From assembly GCA_017619375.1 (NCBI GenBank), contig JAFZSL010000039.1, forward strand, positions 1 through 64,000: a DNA stretch of 64,000 nucleotides. Direction: 5' to 3'. Made by a program: the position numbers and the translations under genes. This document shows positions 10,276-19,998 of the stretch, one piece after another. Numbering within the stretch: the first letter of the stretch is position 1; the number at the start of each line of letters is the position of its first letter. Below the pieces are notes generated by a model. The model searched no databases. It was not told the DNA's origin and saw only the letters and a program-made list of their open reading frames with translations. Source of the DNA: Prevotella sp. Its GTDB lineage: Bacteria; Bacteroidota; Bacteroidia; Bacteroidales; Bacteroidaceae.

Positions 10276-12250
10276 AAGACTGACCGCTGCCGCTTTCGGC
10301 ATATTGCTGGGCATCACGACCTTGCAGGCACAACCACGCTATGACTTCTCACGCCTGCATGTCGAGCACCTCGACAGAGGCGTCGTCGCCGTCCGCCAGG
10401 ATGACGGCCGCGTCTTCATCAGTTGGCGCACGCTGAAAAGCGACCATGCCGGACAACCTTTCGACATCTACCGGGATGGGAAAAAACTCAACATCGCGCC
10501 ACTCACCACGGGCGGCACATGCTACGTGGACGACCTGCCCGAGGGAAGCGGAGCAGTATACGAGGTGCGGGGCGGTGGCATCGACGGACGGTTCACCCTG
10601 AAAGCCGACTCCCCGAAAAACCACATCACCATCCCCCTCGACAGGCCGGAGGGAGGCGTCACACCCGACGGGCGCTCCTACACCTACAGCGCCAACGATG
10701 CCAGCGTGGGCGACGTGGACGGCGACGGGCAATACGAAATCATACTGAAATGGGATCCGTCGAACTCACACGACAACGCCCACGACGGTTTCACCGGTCC
10801 CACCCTCTTCGACTGCTACAGCCTCGATGGCAAGCGGCTGTGGCGCATCAACCTGGGGCGCAACATCCGTAGTGGCGCACACTACACACCCTTCATCGTC
10901 TATGACCTCGACGGCGACGGACGCGCCGAAATGATGGTGAAAACCTCCGACGGCACCATCGACGGGCGCGGCAACATCATCGGCGACTCCACCGCCGACT
11001 ACCGCCACGGGGCGAAGGAAGCCCTCGCCGACACCGCCACACCCCAAAAGGAGCGGCGCGAGAGTGAACAAGGGGTTGGCGGCAACAGGCCTCGTGACGG
11101 GCGGCAACGTCCGGCGTTCATCCAACACCCTCGTAACGAAGGGCGCATCCTCGAAGGGGCGGAATACATCACCGTGTTCAACGGACTCACAGGAGAGGCC
11201 ATGGACACCAAACCCTACATTCCTGAACGAGGTGACCTCATGGGATGGGGCGACAACCGCGGCAACCGCTCAGAACGCTACCTCGCCGCCGTGGGCTACC
11301 TCGACGGCGAGCATGCCTCCGCCATCTTCTGCCGAGGCTACTACGCCCGCACCGTGCTCGCCGCCTGGGACTGGGACGGACGTCAGTTGAAAGAGCGCTG
11401 GACCTTCGACACCGACCAACCCGAATGGCACGACTATGCGGGTCAAGGCAACCACAACCTCCGCGTGGCAGACGTCGATGGCGACGGCTGTGATGAAATC
11501 ACCTACGGCGCAATGGCCGTGGACAACGACGGGCGGGGGCTCTACAACACCGGGATGGGGCACGGCGACGCCATCCACCTCACCGCCTTCGACCCTTCCA
11601 CCGACCGCCTGCAGGTGTGGGGCTGCCATGAGAACAAGCGCGACGGCAGCGACTTCCGCGACGCGGCGACAGGAAAGGTCATCTTCCAGATACCCAGCAG
11701 CATCGACGTGGGACGAGCCATGGCAGCCGACATCGACCCCACCAACCCCGGGGTGGAGATGTGGAGCACCGACAGCTACGGCATACGCACCATCAAGGGC
11801 GATGTGTTGCAGAGCGGGCAATGGTCGGAAACCGACAACGTCAGTATGAAGATGAAGGGCGCCAGAGTGTCAGTAAATTTCGGAATCTGGTGGGACGGCG
11901 ACCTGCTGCGCGAACTGCTCGACCACGAGACTGTGACGAAATACAACTGGGAAACAAAAGGCATCAACCTCTTACAACGTTTCGAGGGAAAGTTCAACAA
12001 CGGCACGAAGTCCAACCCCTGCCTCTCCGCCGACATCCTCGGCGACTGGCGGGAGGAAGTCGTTGTACGCAACGGCTCCTCCACGGAACTGCGCATCTAC
12101 ACCACCACCTTCCCGACCGACTACCGCATCGACTGCCTCATGCACGACATCCCCTACCGCCTCTCCGTGGCTACCGAGAATGTGGGTTACAACCAACCGC
12201 CTGAGACAGGATTTTATTTAGGTCCCGACAAGACGGACTATCTAAAATAG
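10262..12250 (+). CDS. Exported rhamnogalacturonan lyase, polysaccharide lyase family 11
   Basis: PL11 enzymes cleave the rhamnogalacturonan I backbone of pectin by beta-elimination. The 662-residue product has a signal peptide (MYTFTRLTAAAFGILLGITTLQAQ), the N-terminal beta-sandwich (RGVVAVRQDDGRVFISWRTL), and an eight-bladed propeller with repeated Asp-rich calcium-type loops (VGDVDGDGQYEIILKWDPSN, YDLDGDGRAEMMVKTSDGT, VADVDGDGCDEITYGA, DILGDWREEVVVRNG). Residues 250-294 form an insert rich in Arg, Gly and Gln with unlike codon use, between ADYRH and RILEGAEYITVFNG; read in another frame it looks more like local coding DNA, so paired frameshifts are possible. No SusC/SusD pair is nearby. 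Confidence 0.9.
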   Translation: MYTFTRLTAAAFGILLGITTLQAQPRYDFSRLHVEHLDRGVVAVRQDDGRVFISWRTLKSDHAGQPFDIYRDGKKLNIAPLTTGGTCYVDDLPEGSGAVYEVRGGGIDGRFTLKADSPKNHITIPLDRPEGGVTPDGRSYTYSANDASVGDVDGDGQYEIILKWDPSNSHDNAHDGFTGPTLFDCYSLDGKRLWRINLGRNIRSGAHYTPFIVYDLDGDGRAEMMVKTSDGTIDGRGNIIGDSTADYRHGAKEALADTATPQKERRESEQGVGGNRPRDGRQRPAFIQHPRNEGRILEGAEYITVFNGLTGEAMDTKPYIPERGDLMGWGDNRGNRSERYLAAVGYLDGEHASAIFCRGYYARTVLAAWDWDGRQLKERWTFDTDQPEWHDYAGQGNHNLRVADVDGDGCDEITYGAMAVDNDGRGLYNTGMGHGDAIHLTAFDPSTDRLQVWGCHENKRDGSDFRDAATGKVIFQIPSSIDVGRAMAADIDPTNPGVEMWSTDSYGIRTIKGDVLQSGQWSETDNVSMKMKGARVSVNFGIWWDGDLLRELLDHETVTKYNWETKGINLLQRFEGKFNNGTKSNPCLSADILGDWREEVVVRNGSSTELRIYTTTFPTDYRIDCLMHDIPYRLSVATENVGYNQPPETGFYLGPDKTDYLK

Positions 12251-12378
12251 GTCACGTCAACAGTCGCCTATCCATACGAAATCTTGTAGAGACCTTTGTT
12301 AGTATGTAGTTGTATCTGTTACAGAATGTAACCTATTTCACATAAATATTGCCTTTATTATCATTTTTTCAAGATTTT

Positions 12379-12410
12379 TTTGTGGATTTCATATAAATTC
12401 ATTACTTTTG
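12379..12410 (+). promoter_or_regulatory. Promoter of the large dockerin-tailed protein
   Basis: TTTG (12379-12382), a 20-nt spacer and TACTTTTG (12403-12410) fit the consensus exactly. The implied leader is about 125 nt, long for this window, and could carry control elements; I recognised none. Confidence 0.7.
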
Positions 12411-12543
12411 TCCCGATTTTGAGCAAAATTTTGCTATTTTGATTTCCATGCTGTTTTCTCATGCGAGAATCTAGGCGGGTTTTATATAAAGTTAGAATGA
12501 ATCAACAATTATTCATAATTCATCAACTTAAACATTTTAGCGT

Positions 12544-15500
12544 ATGAAAAGAATTCTATTCTTCTTATCAGCATTAATGCTGACATCCATCAGCTACGCA
12601 CAGCCGATGGACAAGCAGATGAAGAAGGCTACCAAGAGCGCGACCACCACTATCGCCACGGGTCAGACCCAGACTGGCAAGTACGCCGTCACCGGTGCCT
12701 TCCAAGCCAAAGAAAAGGTCCAGAAACAGCTTCCCGAGAACACACTCTTGTTCAAGCCTTACCCCACCAGGACCCGCACCCTTCTCGACAATTTCCTTGA
12801 GTCGCCCGCTGCCCGCAGCCTGAATTTGGGCAAGATAACACCCAAAGGCAAAAGGAATTTGCCAGGAATGTTCCGCTATAATAATACCGCCCAAGGCGTC
12901 CCTTATTCAATCACATTTGACTCCGAGGATGCCTTCAACGAGTTCATGGTCATCGACAACAATGGAGATGGAACTGGTTGGGAATGGTATAACAGTTATG
13001 TCAGATGCCTTTATCATTCGAGCAACGCAACCGATGACTATCTTATAGCTCCTCCAATTAGCATGGAAGCTGGCAAGAATTACAACATCATCGTCAACGC
13101 CCAATCTGCATCATCATATTATCCTGAGCGTTTTGAAGTAGTAGTAGGTACGGAAGCTACAGTGGCTGGACTCACCACCACAGCCCTCGCTCCTGTAGAA
13201 GTAACAAGTTCAACAGCAGCTGACTACGAAGGCTCTTTCACCGCTCCAACATCTGGCACCTATTATGTGGCCATCCACTGCATCTCTGATGCCAATATGT
13301 GGTATCTTAGGCTCAACCAGCTCAGCGTGACTGTTGGTGCCAGCACTAACGCCCCCGCCGCCCCCACAGTGACCGCGACACCTGGAGAAAATGGCGCATT
13401 GACAGCCACAGTAGAAGTGACGGCTCCAAAGAATGCCATCAACGGCGAGAAGCTGACCGACAACTTGACGAAAGTGGAGCTTTACTGTGACGGTGAATTG
13501 GCATATACGAAGGAAGATGTCGCTCCTGGTGGCAAATTCACCTACACTGACGAAGACCTTACCAACGGCACTTACAAATACTATGCCATCGCCTACAATG
13601 CCGAGGGTCCAGGTGAGAAGAGCGAAGAAGCTTCTGTCTATGTGGGTTTGGACACACCTACCAACCCACAGAACCTTGAATCAGAAGACCAATTCTCAAG
13701 CATCCTGTTTACTTGGGACAAGGTGGGTGAAGTGGGTAAAAACAATGGCTACGTGAATCCTGCAGACGTAGACTACACACTTTATTCTCTCGAATACAGT
13801 TCATATTATGGTAGTTTCTTCATTGACAAAGAGCTTGCCTCTGTGAAAGACGCAAGCTCCTTAACCTATGAAATCAACACGTTGGAAGGCGACCAAGACT
13901 ATGGTTATTATACTGTCACAGCTAAAAATGATGCTGGTGAGAGCAGCGGCTATATCACTTCCATACTCCTCGGCGCGCCCTATGACCTCCCTCTAACCGA
14001 AGGATTCGCCAACAGATCACTGCACTATTTCTGGGACTACGATGGCGACCTGCTGGTATCTTCTGTATCCACCGACGATGACGGCACGGGCCTCATCGTT
14101 ACAGCAGAAGAAGAAGGATATACCTATCTCCTCTCTGGCAAGTTGAACCTCAAGGATGCCACCAACCCCACATTGGCAATGGACGTGGCTGGCAACGTGG
14201 GCCAATTCTATATCGTCGGCTTCGCGGATTATGGTGAAATGGTGTCTCTTGGTTCCGTCTCCGTGGATGAGGAAAGCATCGGTACTGTCAAAGTGCCTCT
14301 TTCCAGCATCGTAGGTGAGCATTTCTCACAAGTCGGTATTTTAGTACCGATAGAGACCCCGACAGAATATGATTATTATAATGGTTACACCGTCAACGAC
14401 TACGTGCTTATAGACAACATCCGCATTTACGACATGTTTTCCGACGACCTGGCCATCACCGTTAAAGCCCCGTCAAGCGTTAAAGCCGGCCAATCGGCCA
14501 CCATCACCGCCATCGTGGAGAACAAGGGTGACAACGATGCTACCTCCTACACTGTTAGTATCAAGGCCGGCGACAAGGAACTGTTGAACGAGACTGTTTC
14601 CGAAGAACTGGCCTCTTTGGATAAGAAAGAGTTCACAGCTGAGTTGGCAGCCACTATCTTCGATGAAGCAATCGCCATTGTGGCTGAAGTAACCTACGCA
14701 TCTGACGAGGATACAAGTAACAACAAAGCAGAAACCCAAATCACCATCCTTCAATCCGCCGTTCCTTCACCTGAGAACCTGGTTGCAGAAGACAAGGGTA
14801 GTGAAGGCGTGAACCTCAGCTGGGACGCTCCCGCTTCTGAACAAGAAGTAACAGAGGACTTTGAGGACACGAGTATTTTCCCCACCTTCGGCATTGGTGG
14901 CATTACAGAAGAAGAGCACAACGGTGCGTTAGGTGAATGGACACTCTATGACGCCACTGGAATGGACGTGTACACCTGGAGTAGTACTAGCATTTCCTAC
15001 GAAAACCAAAACGCACCTTGCGCATGGCAAGTGTTCGATCCTGTACAAGCAGGTTTCACCAGTGAGTCCTTCCCGCCTTCCAGCGGTTCACAGTTCCTGA
15101 TGTCGATGTGCATTATACCAGATGAGATTTCCCAAACCGACCACTGGCTCATCTCACCCGAACTGACTGGCAACGCACAGACCATCAGTTTCCAGGCACG
15201 CGCACTGACTGGCAATTATGGTGCTGAAACCTTCGAGGTATGGGCCTCTTCCACCGACAATGACCCAGAAAGTTTCACTAAGGTGCAAGACTACTCCACC
15301 GATGCAACCGAATGGACAGAGTTCACTGCCGACCTGCCCGAAGGCACGAAGTACTTCGCCATCCGCCATACCTCCACTGACGTCTTCGCCCTGTTCCTTG
15401 ACGACATCACCTTTGAGAAGAATGCCGCTACCCCCACTGCTTACAACATCTACTATGATGGCGAACTGATTGGCACCGTCGAAAGTGACGTGACCACTTA

Positions 15501-15813
15501 CACCGTCGGTTCGGATGAAATCAGCACTGGCGAGCACACATTCGGTGTCAGCGCTGTATATGAAGAGGGTGACGAGTCGAAGCCTGCCACAGCCACGGTT
15601 ACTATCGGCGGCTCATTCCTCCCAGGCGACGTGAACCATGATGGTCAAGTGAACATCACCGACGTGACGCTGACCGTCAACTACATCCTCACTGGCGAGA
15701 CCAAGAACTTCTTCTTTGATGAAGCTAATTTGAATGGAGACACCGAAGTGAACGTCACCGACGTGACAGCCTTGGTGAACTTGATTCTCACTCAGCAGAA
15801 TAGCAACAACTAA
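12544..15813 (+). CDS. Secreted multi-domain adhesin-like protein with a C-terminal dockerin-like pair
   Basis: The 1089-residue product starts with a signal peptide (MKRILFFLSALMLTSISYAQ). Two regions resemble cleaved-adhesin (MAM-like) modules: about 120-260 (ITFDSEDAFNEF to LRLNQLSV) and about 770-965 (EDFEDTSIFP, DHWLISPEL, LFLDDITFE). Between them lie fibronectin III-like stretches (about 270-370 and 375-470) and a CARDB-like domain (about 655-735, VENKGDNDATSYTV). The last 64 residues carry two calcium-loop helices (GDVNHDGQVNITDVTLTVN and LNGDTEVNVTDVTALVN) of dockerin type I form. No catalytic motif was seen, so binding or surface adhesion is likelier than catalysis. Alone between a strong promoter and a strong terminator. 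Confidence 0.85.
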   Translation: MKRILFFLSALMLTSISYAQPMDKQMKKATKSATTTIATGQTQTGKYAVTGAFQAKEKVQKQLPENTLLFKPYPTRTRTLLDNFLESPAARSLNLGKITPKGKRNLPGMFRYNNTAQGVPYSITFDSEDAFNEFMVIDNNGDGTGWEWYNSYVRCLYHSSNATDDYLIAPPISMEAGKNYNIIVNAQSASSYYPERFEVVVGTEATVAGLTTTALAPVEVTSSTAADYEGSFTAPTSGTYYVAIHCISDANMWYLRLNQLSVTVGASTNAPAAPTVTATPGENGALTATVEVTAPKNAINGEKLTDNLTKVELYCDGELAYTKEDVAPGGKFTYTDEDLTNGTYKYYAIAYNAEGPGEKSEEASVYVGLDTPTNPQNLESEDQFSSILFTWDKVGEVGKNNGYVNPADVDYTLYSLEYSSYYGSFFIDKELASVKDASSLTYEINTLEGDQDYGYYTVTAKNDAGESSGYITSILLGAPYDLPLTEGFANRSLHYFWDYDGDLLVSSVSTDDDGTGLIVTAEEEGYTYLLSGKLNLKDATNPTLAMDVAGNVGQFYIVGFADYGEMVSLGSVSVDEESIGTVKVPLSSIVGEHFSQVGILVPIETPTEYDYYNGYTVNDYVLIDNIRIYDMFSDDLAITVKAPSSVKAGQSATITAIVENKGDNDATSYTVSIKAGDKELLNETVSEELASLDKKEFTAELAATIFDEAIAIVAEVTYASDEDTSNNKAETQITILQSAVPSPENLVAEDKGSEGVNLSWDAPASEQEVTEDFEDTSIFPTFGIGGITEEEHNGALGEWTLYDATGMDVYTWSSTSISYENQNAPCAWQVFDPVQAGFTSESFPPSSGSQFLMSMCIIPDEISQTDHWLISPELTGNAQTISFQARALTGNYGAETFEVWASSTDNDPESFTKVQDYSTDATEWTEFTADLPEGTKYFAIRHTSTDVFALFLDDITFEKNAATPTAYNIYYDGELIGTVESDVTTYTVGSDEISTGEHTFGVSAVYEEGDESKPATATVTIGGSFLPGDVNHDGQVNITDVTLTVNYILTGETKNFFFDEANLNGDTEVNVTDVTALVNLILTQQNSNN

Positions 15814-15867
15814 TGACACCTCCTCCCCCTTGCCCTTCCTTCATAGGAGGGGCCAAGGGTCACCTAT

Positions 15868-15914
15868 AATCAGAGGCTGCAAGGACAATGGTTCTTGCAG
15901 CCTCTGATTTTTCC
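15868..15914 (+). terminator. Strong rho-independent terminator
   Basis: A perfect 16-bp stem (15868-15883 with 15894-15909) with a 10-nt loop, followed by a T run (15908-15912), 55 bp past the stop of the 1089-residue protein gene. Confidence 0.9.
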
Positions 15915-15964
15915 TTGAAGCAGGAGGGGATAGGAGGATATAGGAGAGGGAAGATGTATCCGGA

Positions 15965-16468
15965 CTATTTGGCGACCTCGATCAGTTTTATCTTGAAGAT
16001 GAGTGCTGAATGAGGCGGGATGTTTTTTGCGCCTTCCTCACCATAACCTAAGCGCCACGGCACATAGACCTCCCATGTGGAGCCCTCCGGCATCATCACG
16101 AGAGCGTTCTGCATGCCAGGGATGAGGTTGGAGACAAAGAGGTCGACCACATCTTTCCCCATGTGCGACTCCACAAGTTTTCCCTCGTATGTCCTTAATT
16201 CGAAATTGATTTTCACCCTCTTGCGCCTGTTGGGTTTCACCCCGGTGCCTTCCTGAAGCACCTTGTACTGGATGCCGTCGGCCTCCACCACGCCTTCTTT
16301 CTGCTTGTTCTCTTCCATCCACTTGTCGGAGGGGAAGGTGTCGCGCACCTCCGGTTTCACCTCCTCGACGGGAGGGGTTTCCACTTCGGCCTTTTTCTGG
16401 GCACCTCCACCACAAGAGGCCAATGCCAGCAAGCCGGAAAAAACGACGATAAATCCTTTGTTTTTCAT
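15965..16468 (-). CDS. FKBP-type peptidyl-prolyl cis-trans isomerase lipoprotein
   Basis: The 167-residue product begins with a lipoprotein signal (MKNKGFIVVFSGLLALASCGG; lipid-bearing Cys19), so it is probably membrane-anchored outside the cytoplasm, where it would help fold exported proteins. After a Glu/Pro-rich linker the FKBP domain (about 65-165) shows GIQYKVLQEGTGVKP, a VVDLFVSNLIPGMQNALVMMPEG stretch and a WRLGYGEEGAKNIPPHSALIFKIKL end. Several active-site residues differ from FKBP12, as is usual for this lipoprotein group. A -7-like box lies at 16660-16667, so the repeat at 16504-16600 would be in its leader. Confidence 0.88.
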   Translation of the reverse strand: MKNKGFIVVFSGLLALASCGGGAQKKAEVETPPVEEVKPEVRDTFPSDKWMEENKQKEGVVEADGIQYKVLQEGTGVKPNRRKRVKINFELRTYEGKLVESHMGKDVVDLFVSNLIPGMQNALVMMPEGSTWEVYVPWRLGYGEEGAKNIPPHSALIFKIKLIEVAK

Positions 16469-16503
16469 CTTTTACACATTATTATATAGGTTTGACAATT
16501 ATT

Positions 16504-16600
16504 CTGGAGTTAAAGGGGAGATATAGAGGAGTCCTCCCTCGCCCCCATCTCGGGCAGAGGGGGAGAAGTTGAAGAGGAGTTTGAGGGACGTATGTTCACT
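16504..16600 (+). repeat. 11-bp GGAGTTAAAGG-type repeat array, site B
   Basis: Units TGGAGTTAAAG, GGGAGATATAG and AGGAGTCCTCC, then CTCCCTCGCCCCC, then more units ending in GAGGGACGTATGTTCACT (16583-16600). The block order and terminal motif match site A at 9985-10110. Located between the divergent FKBP gene and glnS. Confidence 0.7.
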
Positions 16601-16659
16601 GTGATAGCCACTTTTAACTTCGCTGATATTTGCAACGACTCCGATATGCCATCTCCTTG

Positions 16660-16667
16660 CAAAAATA
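16660..16667 (-). promoter_or_regulatory. Possible -7 box for the FKBP gene
   Basis: TATTTTTG on the minus strand; the nearest TTTG lies at a 16-nt spacing, shorter than usual. If used, the leader is about 185 nt and contains the site B repeat. Confidence 0.35.
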
Positions 16668-16696
16668 AGAAAAAAAACAATACCAAATGACTTTTC

Positions 16697-16728
16697 TTTG
16701 GTTTTTTCATGCAAAAATGATAACTTTG
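16697..16728 (+). promoter_or_regulatory. Promoter of the glnS operon
   Basis: TTTG (16697-16700), a 20-nt spacer and TAACTTTG (16721-16728), 41 bp before the glnS start codon. Confidence 0.75.
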
Positions 16729-16769
16729 CAGATTGACATCAAGCATTATCAACCCAACAAGCATACAAT

Positions 16770-18557
16770 ATGGCAACAAATGCAGAAAACCCCATCAGTG
16801 AGAAGCGAAGCCTGAACTTCATCGAGAAGCAAGTGGAGACCGACTTGTCAGAAGGCAGAGACGGAGGACGCATCCAGACACGCTTCCCTCCCGAGCCCAA
16901 CGGCTACCTTCACATCGGCCACGCTAAGGCCATCGCCATGGACTTCGGCATCGCCTCGCGCTATGGCGGCAAATGCAACCTTCGTTTCGACGACACCAAC
17001 CCAACGAAGGAAGACACCGAATACATCGAGAGCATCGAGCACGACATCAAATGGCTGGGCTACGAATGGGCCAATGTCTACTACGCCAGCGACTATTTCC
17101 AGGCGCTGTGGGACTTCGCCGTGTGGCTCATCCGCAAAGGTCGCGCCTATATCGACGAGCAGAGCGCCGAGGTGATAGCCCAGCAGAAAGGCACGACAAC
17201 CAAGGCAGGCACCAACAGTCCCTTCCGCGACCGTCCCGTGGAGGAGAACCTGCGGCTGTTTGAATTCATGAACAGCGGCGAGGCCACTCCCGGCACCCTC
17301 GTGCTCCGTGCGAAAATCGACATGGCCCACCCCAACATGCTGTTCCGCGACCCTCTGCTCTACCGAGTGATGAACATCCCCCACATCCGCACTGGAAACC
17401 GTTGGAACGCCTACCCGATGTATGACTTCACCCACGGGCAGAGCGACTACCTCGAAGGTGTCACCCACTCGCTCTGCACCCTGGAGTTCGTGGAGCATCG
17501 CCCCCTCTACAACCTCTTTGTGGAGTGGATGCGCGAATACATGCTCGAACTGGAGTCAGAGGGCAAGCCCCTCCCCATGGACAAGGCCGTGTTCGACTCC
17601 TACGAAGGTCCCCGTCAGACTGAGTTCAACAAACTCAACCTCAGCTACACGCTGATGTCGAAGCGCAACCTGCTCGCCCTGGTGAAGGAAGGCATGGTGG
17701 CCGGTTGGGACGACCCCCGCATGCCCACCATCTGCGGTTTCCGCCGCCGCGGCTACAGTCCGGAAAGCATCGTGAAGTTCATCGACAAAATCGGCTACAC
17801 CACCTACGACGCCCTCAACGAGATGAGTCTGCTGGAAAGTGCCGTCCGCGAGGACCTCAACACCCGCTCGCTACGCGTCTCCGCCGTGCTCGACCCAGTG
17901 AAAGTGGTCATCACCAACTACCCTGAAGGGCAGTATGAGCAATTGACGGCCATCAACAACCCCGAGAACGAAGCCGACGGCACCCACGAAGTGGAATTCG
18001 GCCGCGAGTTGTGGATAGAGCGTGAAGATTTCCAGAAAGAAGCTACGAAAAAATTCCTCCGTCTGGCTCCCGGCAAGGAGGTGCGCCTGAAGAACGCCTA
18101 CATCGTGAAATGCGACGAGGAGCACCCCTACGACGAAGACGCCGACGGCAACGTGACCACCATCTACTGCACCTACGACCCGGAGACCCGCAGCGGCCTT
18201 CCCGGCGCCAACCGCAAAATCAAGGGCAAGACGCTGCACTGGGTGAGTTGCCACAACGCCGTGGCGGCCGAGGTGCGCCTTTACGACCGCTTGTGGAAGG
18301 TGGAGAACCCCCGCGACGAACTGGCCGCCATCCGCGAGGCACAGGACTGCGACGCCGTCACCGGCATGCGCCAGATCTTCAACCCCGACTCGCTCACAGT
18401 GCTCGACCACTGCCAGGTGGAGCCCTTCGCCGCCACCATGGCACCTTTGAGCTACCTGCAGTTCCAGCGCATCGGCTATTTCACCCCCGACAAAGACTCC
18501 ACTGCCGAGCACCCCATTTTCAACAAGACCGTAGGACTGAGAGATACCAAGTGGTAA
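16770..18557 (+). CDS. glnS: Glutaminyl-tRNA synthetase
   Basis: Charges tRNA-Gln with glutamine in the cytoplasm (class I). The 595-residue protein has the HIGH motif (PPEPNGYLHIGHAKAIAMDFG, near residue 45), the tight RFDDTNP segment, the KMSKS equivalent LMSKRNL (near 292) and the C-terminal anticodon-binding beta-barrels (PVKVVITNYPEG onward). Length fits bacterial GlnRS (about 550-600). Two genes on the same strand, TPR and DedA, follow with short or overlapping junctions, so it probably heads a three-gene operon. Confidence 0.96.
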   Translation: MATNAENPISEKRSLNFIEKQVETDLSEGRDGGRIQTRFPPEPNGYLHIGHAKAIAMDFGIASRYGGKCNLRFDDTNPTKEDTEYIESIEHDIKWLGYEWANVYYASDYFQALWDFAVWLIRKGRAYIDEQSAEVIAQQKGTTTKAGTNSPFRDRPVEENLRLFEFMNSGEATPGTLVLRAKIDMAHPNMLFRDPLLYRVMNIPHIRTGNRWNAYPMYDFTHGQSDYLEGVTHSLCTLEFVEHRPLYNLFVEWMREYMLELESEGKPLPMDKAVFDSYEGPRQTEFNKLNLSYTLMSKRNLLALVKEGMVAGWDDPRMPTICGFRRRGYSPESIVKFIDKIGYTTYDALNEMSLLESAVREDLNTRSLRVSAVLDPVKVVITNYPEGQYEQLTAINNPENEADGTHEVEFGRELWIEREDFQKEATKKFLRLAPGKEVRLKNAYIVKCDEEHPYDEDADGNVTTIYCTYDPETRSGLPGANRKIKGKTLHWVSCHNAVAAEVRLYDRLWKVENPRDELAAIREAQDCDAVTGMRQIFNPDSLTVLDHCQVEPFAATMAPLSYLQFQRIGYFTPDKDSTAEHPIFNKTVGLRDTKW

Positions 18558-18573
18558 TAGAGAAAAGCAGACC

Positions 18574-19998
18574 ATGTCGAGCGACTTTTATGAGAGCAAG
18601 GCGTTCAAGCAAGCGCTGGCGAAATACGAGGAGGCCGTGAGCCAAGGCGCCACGGTCTACCTCGACTGCGACCAACTCTCCGATATCGCCGACTATTACC
18701 AATGGACGGGAGAAACGTCGAAAGCCCTCTCCACCGCCGACTATGCCCTAAGCCTTTTCGAAGGAGCCACCATCCCCCTTGCGCTCAAGGCGCGCATCGC
18801 CTTGCTCAACGAGAAAAACCCCGAGAAGGCCGAACGACTGGCAGAGGAGATAGCCGACAAGAACGACCTCGACTATTTCTACATCCGTGCGGAAATCCTG
18901 GTGGCCACCAACCGTGGCGAGGAAGCCGACCTTTTCCTGGAGTCGAAGATGGACAGTCTTGACGATTTGGACCGCCTCGACCTCGTCCTCGACGCCGCCA
19001 TCCTCTTCATCGACTACGAATACGTGGAACTGGCGAAGAAATGGTTGGGCAAGTCCGACGAGAAGGACGAGGCCGACTATCGCGAGGTGGAAGGACGCAT
19101 CAAATTCCACGAAGGAGACTACAAGGCATGTGAGGACATCTTCAACAGCCTCATCGACAAGAACCCCTACAACTCCTATTACTGGGTGGTGCTGGCGAGT
19201 GCGCAATTGGCACAGAACCACCTGTCGGACGCCATCACCAGCAGCGAATACGCCATCGCAATCAACCCCAAGGAAGAGGACGCCCTGCTCTACAAAGGGC
19301 AAGCCCTCGTCCATCTCAAGAATTACGAGGAAGCCCTTGAGTATTTCGACCGCCTCTCGCAAGTGCGCACCAGCAATGTGGACGGTTACCTGAATACCGC
19401 CAACTGCCTCTTCATCCTCAACCGTTACGACGAAGGGCTGGCTGCACTCAGGAAGGCAGAGACCCGTGCCAAACGCCATTACCCTGACCGCCTGCCGGAA
19501 ATCTATCAGGAAGAGGCTCTCGCCTACAGCCACCTCGGGGAGAAAGAGCGCGCCCTCGCCTGCCTCGACATGATGGAGGAACAAGTGGAAACCGACCCCT
19601 ACGAACAGATGGTGATCCGCGCCCACATCTATTGCGAGAACGACGACCTCATCCAAGCCCAGTTGCTTTACAAGCAGGCCGTGGTGGAGTCGCGCTACCA
19701 ACCATACATCATGCTCCGTGTGGCGGTGTCGCTTTATGACAACAACTTCCTGCAAATGGCCTACAACATCTTGAGCGCCCTCGACCCCGCCGACCAGGAG
19801 AAATTTCCACAAATCCATGCCTACATGGCCGCCTGCGCCCACGACCTTGGTCTATGCGAAGCCTTCATCACCCATCTGGGCAGGGCGGTGGAACTGTCTC
19901 CCTCCACATCGTTAACCGTGCTCTCCCCCTTGTTTCCCGTGGGCATGGAGCCACAAGAGTACGTCAAGTACGCCACAGACAACCTATTGAAGAAATGA
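18574..19998 (+). CDS. Tetratricopeptide repeat protein
   Basis: A 474-residue soluble protein, 16 bp after glnS, with no signal peptide. TPR-like helical pairs are visible from about residue 40 through 330, clearest at 175-270 (GDYKACEDIFNSLIDKNPYN, LSDAITSSEYAIAINPKEED, LVHLKNYEEALEYFDRL). Such proteins act as scaffolds for protein contacts; the partner is unknown. It is very acidic. Its stop codon overlaps the next start codon (ATGA at 19995-19998), so translation with the DedA gene is probably coupled. Confidence 0.85.
   Translation: MSSDFYESKAFKQALAKYEEAVSQGATVYLDCDQLSDIADYYQWTGETSKALSTADYALSLFEGATIPLALKARIALLNEKNPEKAERLAEEIADKNDLDYFYIRAEILVATNRGEEADLFLESKMDSLDDLDRLDLVLDAAILFIDYEYVELAKKWLGKSDEKDEADYREVEGRIKFHEGDYKACEDIFNSLIDKNPYNSYYWVVLASAQLAQNHLSDAITSSEYAIAINPKEEDALLYKGQALVHLKNYEEALEYFDRLSQVRTSNVDGYLNTANCLFILNRYDEGLAALRKAETRAKRHYPDRLPEIYQEEALAYSHLGEKERALACLDMMEEQVETDPYEQMVIRAHIYCENDDLIQAQLLYKQAVVESRYQPYIMLRVAVSLYDNNFLQMAYNILSALDPADQEKFPQIHAYMAACAHDLGLCEAFITHLGRAVELSPSTSLTVLSPLFPVGMEPQEYVKYATDNLLKK

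Noticed and set aside
10135-10344. 69-codon frame across the palindromic repeat
   Set aside because: It is repeat DNA read as protein (PRRGDRTQTGVSTPG); the same translation arises at each copy at 24734-24954.
16583-16690. Short frame starting at the ATG in the repeat end motif (GGGACGTATGTTC)
   Set aside because: The frames that follow this ATG differ completely between repeat sites and show no protein-like pattern.
18748-19842. 364-codon open frame opposite the TPR gene
   Set aside because: Antisense shadow with no recognisable domain; the plus-strand TPR pattern is clear.
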